Shown here: positions 8,927-15,731 of the stretch, one piece after another
Layout: each line of letters starts with the position of its first letter
Numbering within the stretch: position 1 is the stretch's first letter
DNA from: Ignavibacteria bacterium
GTDB taxonomy: Bacteria; Bacteroidota; Ignavibacteria; Kapaibacteriales; UBA2268
Length of the DNA stretch: 36,379 nt
Assembly: GCA_016844745.1 (NCBI GenBank)
Contig: JAERMQ010000079.1
Location: 1 to 36,379, forward strand
Direction: 5' to 3'
The notes under the pieces: model-generated
The model's input: only the letters and a program-made list of their open reading frames with translations
Databases searched by the model: none
Told to the model about the DNA's origin: nothing
Program-made: the position numbers and the translations under genes

Positions 8927-9799
8927 TTATTTAATTGCAGCAAGAAATTGTGAGGCTTTTTTAAGTTCGTTCTCAACATCCGAGGTAAATAACTCAACGC
9001 CCATATCCTGCAATTCGGCAAAAGACTGGCAGAGCACAAGCCATGATTCCTGCTCGGTGAGAACGATTTCATTTTGCAATCCTTTGTAAAAATCAGCGCC
9101 GTTTATTTCGCTTAACACACCGGCAAAGCTTACGGCTGCAACCAATTCGCGATGCTCGGTTAACTTCGAAGGGTGCGGATAATTAGCTATGATTGTGATT
9201 AATTCTTCAGGCAAGCGCCAAAGCGTTGCAATTCGTTCGCCAACTTCCAAATGGGATACTCCGAAAATCTTCTTTTCGGCTTCTTCATCGGTTAATTTAT
9301 TTGTTTCGATTTCCTCGATTACTTTTGAAAATTTTCCGAAATCGTATTGCATGAGGGCTAATTTACCTATCTGATGCAGCAATCCGCCTATGAATTCATG
9401 CTCCTTGTAATGGGCGCCGATTTTTGCCGAAACAGACCTGGCAATGGTTCCGGTACTCGAGGAATGTAGCCAGAATTTTTCCATCATCGGATATGCAGAT
9501 GGCTGTGAACTTAGCCAGAATTTCGAGAAAATGGATACTCCAAGTACGATATTTGTTAACTTGGAAAAGCCCATTATCATAATTGCCTGCTGGATTGAAC
9601 TAATCCTGCCCGATGTGGCATATAAAGAAGAATTGGCAACCCTGAGTAATTTTAATGTCAGAGATGGGTCCATTTCGATGATATTGGATATATCTTTAAG
9701 GTAGATTTCATCGGTATTAAGCATTTCAAGCAACTTGGAGGGAACCGTTGGCAGTGTGGCAAATTCATTTGCAGATATTATTGAATCTATTATTTGCAT
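8927..9799 (-). CDS. HDOD domain protein
   Basis: A 290-residue protein consisting of a single HDOD domain: LPTVPSKLLEMLN at about 17-29, DPSLTLKLLRVANSSLY (45-61), IQQAIMIMGFSKLTNIVLG, then the HD-like section 'EHEFIGGLLHQIGKLAL' and SHLEVGERIATLWRLPEELI. HDOD is a degenerate HD phosphohydrolase fold usually lacking hydrolase activity and associated with signalling, often beside GGDEF, CheC or response-regulator domains. No other domain is fused here. The C-terminal 40 residues are acidic and helical. It is the first gene of a likely operon with folB and folK. The functional link to folate is unclear and may be only positional. Confidence 0.85.
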   Translation of the reverse strand: MQIIDSIISANEFATLPTVPSKLLEMLNTDEIYLKDISNIIEMDPSLTLKLLRVANSSLYATSGRISSIQQAIMIMGFSKLTNIVLGVSIFSKFWLSSQPSAYPMMEKFWLHSSSTGTIARSVSAKIGAHYKEHEFIGGLLHQIGKLALMQYDFGKFSKVIEEIETNKLTDEEAEKKIFGVSHLEVGERIATLWRLPEELITIIANYPHPSKLTEHRELVAAVSFAGVLSEINGADFYKGLQNEIVLTEQESWLVLCQSFAELQDMGVELFTSDVENELKKASQFLAAIK

Positions 9800-9834
9800 T
9801 TTCCAATCAGTTACTTAATGGAAAAACTATCCCG

Positions 9835-9867
9835 CAAAAATAAAGAATAATTCCCTAATATTACAAT
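9835..9867 (-). promoter_or_regulatory. Possible Bacteroidota-type promoter for the HDOD-folB-folK operon
   Basis: On the minus strand a TATTTTTG -7 box (9842 to 9835, fits TAnnTTTG) is preceded by ATTG (9867 to 9864) after 21 bases. That predicts a transcript start about 30 bases before the HDOD ATG. The -33 box is imperfect. Confidence 0.45.
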
Positions 9868-9985
9868 TTATTAAGAAATATTAAAATAAATCGACTTAAA
9901 CCTTTTTTAAATTTATTGCGTCTAAAGCACATAGTAAAAGTAATGGATGATAAATCCGATGTTTTAATAATTTATAAGGTGTAAT

Positions 9986-10303
9986 ATGAAAAAAATGTTA
10001 TTTGCAGCGCTAATGGCAGGCGCCCTAATCTTCGCTTCGGCAGCTTATAGCCAAACCCCGACTCCTAAAGAAAAAATCAAGGCAGGTAAAGAGAAGGTAA
10101 AAGAAGGAGTTAAAGATGCAAAAGATGCCAAAAAGGATATCCGTGAAACCAAAAAAGAAGTAAAAGAAGGTACCAAAACCAAAGAACAGGCAAAACAGGA
10201 AATTAAGAAAGACGTTAAACAATTAAAGGCTGCCAAAAAGGATATAAAGCAAGGTAAACGTGAAGTAAAGCAAGGCTTGAAACAATTGAAGAAAAATAAG
10301 TAA
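9986..10303 (+). CDS. Small exported lysine-rich helical protein
   Basis: A 105-residue protein with a clear signal peptide (MKKMLFAALMAGALIFASAAYS, cleavage near residue 22) and an AAGGTG ribosome site 4 bases before the ATG. After TPTP the remaining 78 residues contain 29 Lys, mostly in short imperfect repeats such as KEKIKAG, KKEVKEG, KKDIKQG and KREVKQG. Almost no residue other than K, E, D, Q, G, A, V, I and L occurs, predicting one long, highly basic amphipathic helix or a disordered chain in the periplasm or at the surface. It resembles LEA-like or coiled-coil stress proteins in texture only. Function unknown: binding of an anionic polymer (LPS, DNA, peptidoglycan) is a guess. An intrinsic terminator follows 73 bases downstream. 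Confidence 0.75.
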   Translation: MKKMLFAALMAGALIFASAAYSQTPTPKEKIKAGKEKVKEGVKDAKDAKKDIRETKKEVKEGTKTKEQAKQEIKKDVKQLKAAKKDIKQGKREVKQGLKQLKKNK

Positions 10304-10372
10304 TTTGCATTTTCATGAACCTTTGTTAAAGCTTCTTTTATGAATGTTACTGAAATCGAAAAATTAAAGAAA

Positions 10373-11377
10373 ATGAAGCGTTCCAATCGCATGGAACGCT
10401 TTTCTTTTTATTTTTCTACAATTTTCATAATATTTATCTTTAACATAACTTCTTATAATACAAAAGCTGCATGGATATCCCCTTATTCTATTTCTGATAC
10501 AATCGAACAAGTGACAGCAATCCCCGAATTCTTTAAAGTTTTAATTGAAGATTCGTCAGGCAGCAATGAGCCGGACAGCATTCCAGCCAACAATATGAAC
10601 AATATTCTTCATGAACCTGACTCATTGTTAACTTTGGATTCTGCGACCACGGATACTCTTACCGAGGACAATAAGAAGTGGACATTCGACGCTAGTTTGC
10701 TATTCCGGAATAAACAAGTAAATAGGGGTGTGGATTTAAGTGGGGGTAATGCAATATCTGATTTGACTATTGGAATATCTCATCAGGTTGGGTTATCCCT
10801 GGATTTTGATATAGTCCGCCGTCTTGGAAAAGATAAAATAATCCAGGACTACTCATTCTCTCTTGATTATGATTGGATAATCACTGAAATTGTTGATATA
10901 TCTTTTGCCTTGAAGCGAATCAAATATAAAAATGATTCGCTTAATCCTGTTGCTAATGCCGATAATTCAGCATCTATTGATTTATGCTTAACATTTATGC
11001 CTATTTTTTTGGATTTTTTCTATGAGGGCTCTTTCGGTAAAGATGCCGTAAATTATTATGGAGCTTCAGTTTTTGGGATATTTGATTTATGGAAATTTAA
11101 GCTGTTTCCAATGCTCAGCGTAAATGCAATTTCGTATAATATCCAGACTTCAAGATTAGTTAGAAAGTCAAAAGGTACTTTTGTTAAGAAAACAGATGTT
11201 ACAAGTTACTCCGGAATTAGTTCCATAACGGCAATTTTGAAAATTTCACTACCTTTGGTTGCCGGGTTTTCATTATCTTTATCCCCAAATGTATCTTATT
11301 GCCCGGATGATAAAATTTCGTCCCGGAAATGGCAGTATCTTATATCAGCAGGGATAGATTATTCCTTAGATTTTTGA
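10373..11377 (+). CDS. Predicted outer-membrane beta-barrel protein
   Basis: A 334-residue exported protein. In-frame ATGs lie at 10340, 10373 and 10391. I prefer 10373, which gives a basic n-region (MKRSNRMER) before the hydrophobic FYFSTIFIIFIFNI and a cleavage site near NTKA-AW. None has a clear ribosome site. After an acidic, disordered linker (about residues 45-100, rich in D, S, N) the protein has alternating hydrophobic strands and ends in SAGIDYSLDF, with the terminal aromatic residue typical of barrels. The stretch 'VNRGVDLSGGNAISDLTI' recalls Gcw_chp/TorF-like putative porins, but I cannot confirm the family. The first codons lie inside the hairpin of a terminator, so expression may depend on read-through or on a promoter I did not find. 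It ends 2 bp from the convergent ftsL. Confidence 0.7.
   Translation: MKRSNRMERFSFYFSTIFIIFIFNITSYNTKAAWISPYSISDTIEQVTAIPEFFKVLIEDSSGSNEPDSIPANNMNNILHEPDSLLTLDSATTDTLTEDNKKWTFDASLLFRNKQVNRGVDLSGGNAISDLTIGISHQVGLSLDFDIVRRLGKDKIIQDYSFSLDYDWIITEIVDISFALKRIKYKNDSLNPVANADNSASIDLCLTFMPIFLDFFYEGSFGKDAVNYYGASVFGIFDLWKFKLFPMLSVNAISYNIQTSRLVRKSKGTFVKKTDVTSYSGISSITAILKISLPLVAGFSLSLSPNVSYCPDDKISSRKWQYLISAGIDYSLDF
10376..10410 (+). terminator. Intrinsic terminator overlapping the barrel-protein start
   Basis: AAGCGTTCCA (10376-10385) and TGGAACGCTT (10392-10401) form a perfect 10-bp stem around ATCGCA, followed by TTCTTTTTA. It ends the Lys-rich protein gene, and it also covers codons 2-9 of the downstream reading frame, including the alternative ATG at 10391. 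Confidence 0.8.
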
Positions 11378-11379
11378 AG

Positions 11380-11700
11380 CTATTTTGCCCTTATTATTTC
11401 AGGAATTTCTTCATTGCGTTGGAGTCCCAACTTACTTTGGGCGATTTGGCATATCCGTTCCGGAGATTGAAGTTTGATTAATTTCGAATTTAATTCCAGG
11501 TTATTGCTTTTCAAATTTTTTAAATTATTTTCCAATACACGGCAATCTTTCAACAATTTATTTACTTCCAATACGTTATTAACATAAAAAACCATGATTA
11601 GGGATGAAAGCGCTATTAATCCGAAAATACTCCAACGGTTCAGCCGGAAATTCTTTTGTTTTTTTTCCGTCTTTTCTATTTGTTCTTTGTTATTATTCAT
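11380..11700 (-). CDS. ftsL: FtsL-like cell division protein
   Basis: A 106-residue single-pass membrane protein. A basic cytoplasmic N-terminus (1-24) is followed by one transmembrane helix (about 25-44, IFGLIALSSLIMVFYV), a leucine-rich periplasmic coiled coil (about 45-80) and the family tail PERICQIAQSKLGLQ, like the 'ERIaeiAreKLGM' of FtsL/DivIC proteins. FtsL joins FtsB and FtsQ in the divisome and helps activate FtsWI. FtsL and FtsB/DivIC are hard to tell apart by sequence alone. The gene is not beside mraZ, mraW or ftsI here; it lies between an outer-membrane protein and rho. The 5' leader contains eight 7-bp tandem repeats. Confidence 0.75.
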   Translation of the reverse strand: MNNNKEQIEKTEKKQKNFRLNRWSIFGLIALSSLIMVFYVNNVLEVNKLLKDCRVLENNLKNLKSNNLELNSKLIKLQSPERICQIAQSKLGLQRNEEIPEIIRAK

Positions 11701-11713
11701 AAAATGTCAATAT

Positions 11714-11769
11714 GGTTAATGGTCAATGGTCAATGGTCAATGGTCAATGGTTAATGGTCAATGGTCAAT
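11714..11769. repeat. Heptanucleotide tandem array (GGTCAAT/GGTTAAT) x8
   Basis: Eight consecutive 7-bp units, six GGTCAAT and two GGTTAAT, lie 14 bases upstream of the ftsL ATG. With the promoter proposed for ftsL, the array would be in its 5' leader. Together with the promoters it explains most of the 328-base ftsL-rho gap. Confidence 0.95.
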
Positions 11770-11827
11770 GTAACACGAAATTCCATTTCGTAATTCGTAA
11801 CTTATAATAAATAATTTAAATTCACTA

Positions 11828-11858
11828 CAAAAATATTAAAAATTTGCATTGTATCAAA
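11828..11858 (-). promoter_or_regulatory. Predicted ftsL promoter (Bacteroidota type)
   Basis: Read on the minus strand, TTTG (11858-11855), 19 bases, then TATTTTTG (11835-11828) matches the TTTG/TAnnTTTG consensus of the Bacteroidota primary sigma factor. It overlaps the predicted rho promoter in the opposite direction. Confidence 0.6.
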
Positions 11859-11874
11859 ATAAGAATTATATTTG
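11843..11874 (+). promoter_or_regulatory. Predicted rho promoter (Bacteroidota type)
   Basis: TTTG (11843-11846), 20 bases, then TATATTTG (11867-11874) fits the TTTG/TAnnTTTG consensus exactly. It would give rho a leader of about 145 bases, long enough for the autogenous control known for rho in other bacteria. Confidence 0.65.
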
Positions 11875-12028
11875 CATGAAGGAAAACATCATTCCGTCGA
11901 GAGGGGTATAATAATTTTCTGAAGACTGTATTAAATCCCGCATTGACAAAGTATCTTTGTAAATATTCCCCGTTCATTCACATAAATAAAAAACAAATAA
12001 CAATATGATAATTTTTTGAAAGGAATTT

Positions 12029-13330
12029 ATGGCATCCCAAGACTTCCCAAAGACAGCGCCGGTTATTGATATTAATGACCTGAAAGCAAAAAAAATTGCC
12101 GAATTAACCAAAATTGCGCGAAGCTTAGGAATATCTAATTTTTCAGATTATAAAAAGCATGAACTCATTCTTCGCATCGTTGAAGCCCAGAATTCGCAGC
12201 AAAAAGACCAGGTTTTCGAAGGATTGATTTCCAGTGGAGGAGTATTGGAAGTTCTTCCCGATGGTTATGGTTTTCTCCGTTCAGCCGAATATAATTATTT
12301 GCCCTCGCCGGACGATATTTACGTCTCGCCTTCGCAAATTAAAAGGTTCGTTCTGAGAACCGGTGATACCGTATTTGGTCAGGTTCGTCCACCTAAAGAA
12401 GCAGAACGCTTTTATGCTCTTCTTAAGGTGGAATCAGTAAATTTTGCCGAGCCGGAAGTAATGCGTGAGCGCACTTTATTCGATAATCTGACGCCCCTTT
12501 ATCCTACGGTGCATATCAAGGGTGAAGTTTCGCCGAGTGAATATTCAATGAGAATTCTCGACATGCTCTGCCCGATTGGTAAAGGACAGCGTGGTTTGAT
12601 AGTTTCTCCTCCAAAGTCCGGTAAGACAATTTTGCTTCAACAAATAGCTAATAGTATTACGCGCAATCATCCCGAAATGAAATTAATCGTACTTCTGATT
12701 GACGAACGTCCGGAAGAAGTTACTGATATGGAACGTTCCGTGAAAGCAGAAGTGGTCTCGTCAACCTTTGACGAACCGCCTGATAGACACGTTCAGGTTG
12801 CCGATATGGTGCTGGATAAAGCTAAGAGATTATGCGAAGCAAAGCTCGATGTAGTAATCCTGCTCGACTCGCTTACAAGGCTTGCACGCGCTCATAATAC
12901 GGTTATTCCTCATTCGGGAAAAATCCTATCCGGTGGTGTCGATGCAAATGCTTTGCACAAACCGAAACGATTTTTCGGTGCAGCGCGTAACGTCGAAGAA
13001 GGAGGCTCGCTAACTATTATTGCCACATCGTTAATTGAAACAGGCAGCCGTATGGACGAAGTAATCTTCGAAGAGTTCAAAGGCACGGGTAATATGGAAT
13101 TGGTCCTTGATAGGCGTATCGCCGACCGCAGGGTCTTCCCGGCAATGGACGTTAACCGCTCCGGTACCCGCCGCGAAGAATTACTTCTTGACCAAAGCGA
13201 GTTGAACCGCATTTGGATACTCCGAAAAATCCTCAGCGAAATGCAACCAGTCGATGCTATGGAATTTCTGCTCAGCAGGATGAAAGGCACGAAATCCAAT
13301 CGCGACTTTCTTATGAATATGAATAGCTGA
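12029..13330 (+). CDS. rho: Transcription termination factor Rho
   Basis: A 433-residue hexameric RNA helicase that ends transcription. Domains: an N-terminal Rho_N helical domain (about 13-53), the cold-shock RNA-binding domain ([14 protein letters not shown], 71-84, then [14 protein letters not shown]), and the ATPase core with Walker A PPKSGKT (194-200; E. coli has PPKAGKT), the [17 protein letters not shown] segment (222-238), Walker B VVILLD (275-280) and the Q/R-loop region [20 protein letters not shown] (294-313). The length is close to E. coli Rho (419). The long acidic or Arg-rich N-terminal insertion seen in many Bacteroidia is absent, which bears on the taxonomy. RBS AAAGGAA lies 8 bases upstream. 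Its promoter overlaps that of ftsL. Confidence 0.98.
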   Translation: MASQDFPKTAPVIDINDLKAKKIAELTKIARSLGISNFSDYKKHELILRIVEAQNSQQKDQVFEGLISSGGVLEVLPDGYGFLRSAEYNYLPSPDDIYVSPSQIKRFVLRTGDTVFGQVRPPKEAERFYALLKVESVNFAEPEVMRERTLFDNLTPLYPTVHIKGEVSPSEYSMRILDMLCPIGKGQRGLIVSPPKSGKTILLQQIANSITRNHPEMKLIVLLIDERPEEVTDMERSVKAEVVSSTFDEPPDRHVQVADMVLDKAKRLCEAKLDVVILLDSLTRLARAHNTVIPHSGKILSGGVDANALHKPKRFFGAARNVEEGGSLTIIATSLIETGSRMDEVIFEEFKGTGNMELVLDRRIADRRVFPAMDVNRSGTRREELLLDQSELNRIWILRKILSEMQPVDAMEFLLSRMKGTKSNRDFLMNMNS

Positions 13331-13503
13331 TTTTATTAGCATTTATATATAGGAATTCAATAATTTCTTAACGGCAATTTAAAATTACCTTCATTCATAT
13401 GAATAGAAGGGGAGGAATTTCTTTGCTTAATACTATTTCTTATATATGTCCGCTATGAAATGACATTTTAAAGTCAGACAAGAATATTTTTTAATGAAAA
13501 TTC

Positions 13504-13575
13504 CATTCCAAAATCGGATTTTTGGAATGAGAATTATCAAGTACTTACTAATTCCAAAGTTGCACTTTGGAATTA
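13504..13575 (-). repeat. Double-hairpin dispersed element R4, minus copy
   Basis: It contains one hairpin CATTCCAAAA-TCGGA-TTTTTGGAATG (13504-13529) and a second perfect 12-bp hairpin TAATTCCAAAGT-TGC-ACTTTGGAATTA (13549-13575). Read on the minus strand, the order, spacer and sequence match the element at 20189-20258. It lies in the 328-base gap between rho and the Omp28-like gene. The rest of that gap shows no gene; a 63-codon minus-strand frame covering these hairpins is judged spurious. Confidence 0.7.
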
Positions 13576-13608
13576 AATTTTTGGTATTTAGATAGGACTC
13601 ATTATTAC

Positions 13609-13645
13609 AAAAAAAAGGTCGCAAGAAACGTGCGACCTTTTTTTC
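13609..13645 (-). terminator. Intrinsic terminator of the Omp28-like gene
   Basis: AAAAAAAAGGTCGCA and TGCGACCTTTTTTTC pair around AGAAACG. The GC stem plus A/T tails can act on both strands. It sits 13 bases after the stop of the minus-strand gene, and downstream of rho on the plus strand. Confidence 0.9.
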
Positions 13646-13658
13646 TAATAAGATTATT

Positions 13659-15599
13659 TTAGTGCTTAATGAATTTCATTATTTCGGTATTGATTTTAAT
13701 ATAGTAAGCGCCTGGTTCCAATTTACTAATATTGATATTATTATTTAAATTTTTACCTGCGGCAACAATTTCACCGATTGCAGAATAAATCGAATAATCC
13801 ATCCCAATCAAATTTAAATTGATGAAACTGATTGCATCGGTTGATGGATTCGGATATAAAGAGAAGTTTTCAGATTGCAAATTGTCCTTTACATCGGTAG
13901 TTGCTTTTCCCACAGTTATTTCATCGATGTATAAAGCATTCCCATCAGTACCAGGTATACTTCTTACTCTTATTAGGATCGGGCTTTCTTTAAATTCGGA
14001 TAGATCAGTACTTATTGTTTTATATTGTGATGTGGTTGGAACATAATAAGTATTTGCATTCGGGGGATTACCTGTCTGAATACAAGTTGTTGTGCTTAGG
14101 TCGACCCAAGAATTTCCTTTATCATCCGAAACAGAAACAATAATTTTTGGCGCTGTACCGTTCCGGCTTCCATCTGAATAAGCATAGTAATAATTTAAGA
14201 AAGTTTTTTCTTCCTTTGTTGACAAATCGGCTTCTCCAATAAGAATATCCGCTGGTTTGCCGGATAAGTTCCAACTACTATGTAGAGAAAATTGAATTGT
14301 ACCTTTAGTACTTAGTGCACCTATATTTGATGTTGAAGTCACAACCCGGAATGCAGTATTTTTTGATTGGTCAAATGCACAGTGTGGAGGTAAAGTAGTT
14401 GAATTAAAACCTCCAGAAAATTCGGTAAACGCTTTTGATGTGAAACCAATACCGGAATATTTATATTTATTGTTTGAACCCTCCATATCAAAGAATTCGT
14501 TATTATTTATATTACTAAATCCTTTGATTTTTATTGAATACACCCCAGTTGGTATGCAAGTGATCTCGCCCCAATCTATTGTCGTTTTTTCCCCATTTGC
14601 TAAACTGCCTGAAAAAGTTTTTTTATTTGATATATCATTAAAAACGGCAAATACATCAAAGGATGTTACAGTTTTTCCGGAATTATTAGTAATTTCAGCT
14701 TTCGGACTAATTTTTGTAAAGAATAATTCTGTTGGAGGTACGGTTAAATTCCTTAAACCTAAGTCACCATATTTAATTTGAGTATCATACTCAACTTCGG
14801 TTCCGAATCCTGAATAAATATTGTTTTGCCCCTCGGACACAAAAGCAACAACATTCAAATGGTTTAATGCTAAAAACTCTTCAGTGATATCATCCGGTAA
14901 AATTGTAGTATATTTTTTAGTTATAAAAGAGTTGGCAGTTGTTGTTGTAATTGCTTCACCAAAGGTCCCACCGGAAGAAAAAACTTGTCTAAGAACATGA
15001 TTGTGATAATATTTTTTATCCTTAGTCCAGTTCGTAGGATTATAGTTGTTATAATCACTTTGATAACCAATCATAGTATCTTGTGTTAGTACAACAGTAA
15101 GATAGTTTGTTGATTTTGGACTGTTTCCTGTATAATATACCTCTACTTCAGTAGTTAACTCACGCTTTGCAAAATCAACACTTGATTTAACAAAAACATT
15201 AACCGGTGAAGCTTGATTCATAATACCGGTAGCTAATGAAGCCCACTGCCCTCTATCCTTTGCCCAAGGTGTTGTAGAACGATTAACGGAACCTGCCGGA
15301 TAACCGGATACTTGAGCTGCAGCGTCGATAGCAGTTCCTTCAGGTGTTCGTAAATCAGGCTCTCCTGCAGCAGGTACTGCATAACCACCGGCATGGACAT
15401 TAATTAAGAACACCCTGCCGGGATTAGCTGCAACAAGGTCATTTGCTCTTTTATGACCGTCGGGGCAATATCCGCAATGAATACCTGTGAATTCTTCCAG
15501 AACTACATTCCTGTTCTGGGGCTGCTTGCTTACCCATTGCTGGGCATTAACTATATTAGCGACTAAAAATATAGCTAATATTAGTAGAATTTTTTTCAT
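13659..15599 (-). CDS. Secreted Omp28-like thioredoxin-fold protein with T9SS sorting domain
   Basis: A 646-residue protein. An ATG at 15611 adds MKVF, but the ATG at 15599 gives the canonical signal peptide MKKILLILAIFLVANIVNA. Residues about 28-230 form the Omp28-related region with a thioredoxin-like fold: VVLEEFTGIHCGYCPDGH holds the C42-GY-C45 pair, and the following 'VFLINVHAGGYA' and 'VSGYPAGSVNR' are typical of the family. The family is often found as exported proteins of Bacteroidota with unclear roles. A disulfide or redox function is inferred from the CxxC. Residues about 450-560 resemble a jelly-roll/MAM-like module (ALYIDEITVG). The end (SLYPNPSTD...GAYYIKIN...) is a T9SS type A sorting domain. 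The gene stands alone and has its own terminator. Confidence 0.85.
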   Translation of the reverse strand: MKKILLILAIFLVANIVNAQQWVSKQPQNRNVVLEEFTGIHCGYCPDGHKRANDLVAANPGRVFLINVHAGGYAVPAAGEPDLRTPEGTAIDAAAQVSGYPAGSVNRSTTPWAKDRGQWASLATGIMNQASPVNVFVKSSVDFAKRELTTEVEVYYTGNSPKSTNYLTVVLTQDTMIGYQSDYNNYNPTNWTKDKKYYHNHVLRQVFSSGGTFGEAITTTTANSFITKKYTTILPDDITEEFLALNHLNVVAFVSEGQNNIYSGFGTEVEYDTQIKYGDLGLRNLTVPPTELFFTKISPKAEITNNSGKTVTSFDVFAVFNDISNKKTFSGSLANGEKTTIDWGEITCIPTGVYSIKIKGFSNINNNEFFDMEGSNNKYKYSGIGFTSKAFTEFSGGFNSTTLPPHCAFDQSKNTAFRVVTSTSNIGALSTKGTIQFSLHSSWNLSGKPADILIGEADLSTKEEKTFLNYYYAYSDGSRNGTAPKIIVSVSDDKGNSWVDLSTTTCIQTGNPPNANTYYVPTTSQYKTISTDLSEFKESPILIRVRSIPGTDGNALYIDEITVGKATTDVKDNLQSENFSLYPNPSTDAISFINLNLIGMDYSIYSAIGEIVAAGKNLNNNINISKLEPGAYYIKINTEIMKFIKH

Positions 15600-15731
15600 A
15601 AAAACTTTCATATATATATAAACAAAAATTTAGTTATAACAAAATTTAAAAAGTAATATTAATGAAAATTTTTGATATAACAAAATTATTTTGAGTTAAT
15701 TATATAAAGAGGCTTAATTTTTATATAAAAC

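Noticed and set aside
8857..9072. 71-codon minus-strand frame overlapping the HDOD gene
   Set aside because: It overlaps the 3' end of a well supported gene in another frame and has no protein-like features.
10025..10392. Antisense frames (Phe-rich) opposite the Lys-rich gene
   Set aside because: AAA/AAG-rich coding sequence gives long TTT/CTT antisense frames automatically; the plus-strand protein has a signal peptide and ribosome site.
11714..11769. Tandem arrays as CRISPR
   Set aside because: Units are 7-8 bp and contiguous, with no spacers and no cas genes nearby.
13433..13624. 63-codon minus-strand open frame between rho and the Omp28-like gene
   Set aside because: It runs across two hairpins of a dispersed element and into a terminator, and its product has no signal, domain or sensible composition.
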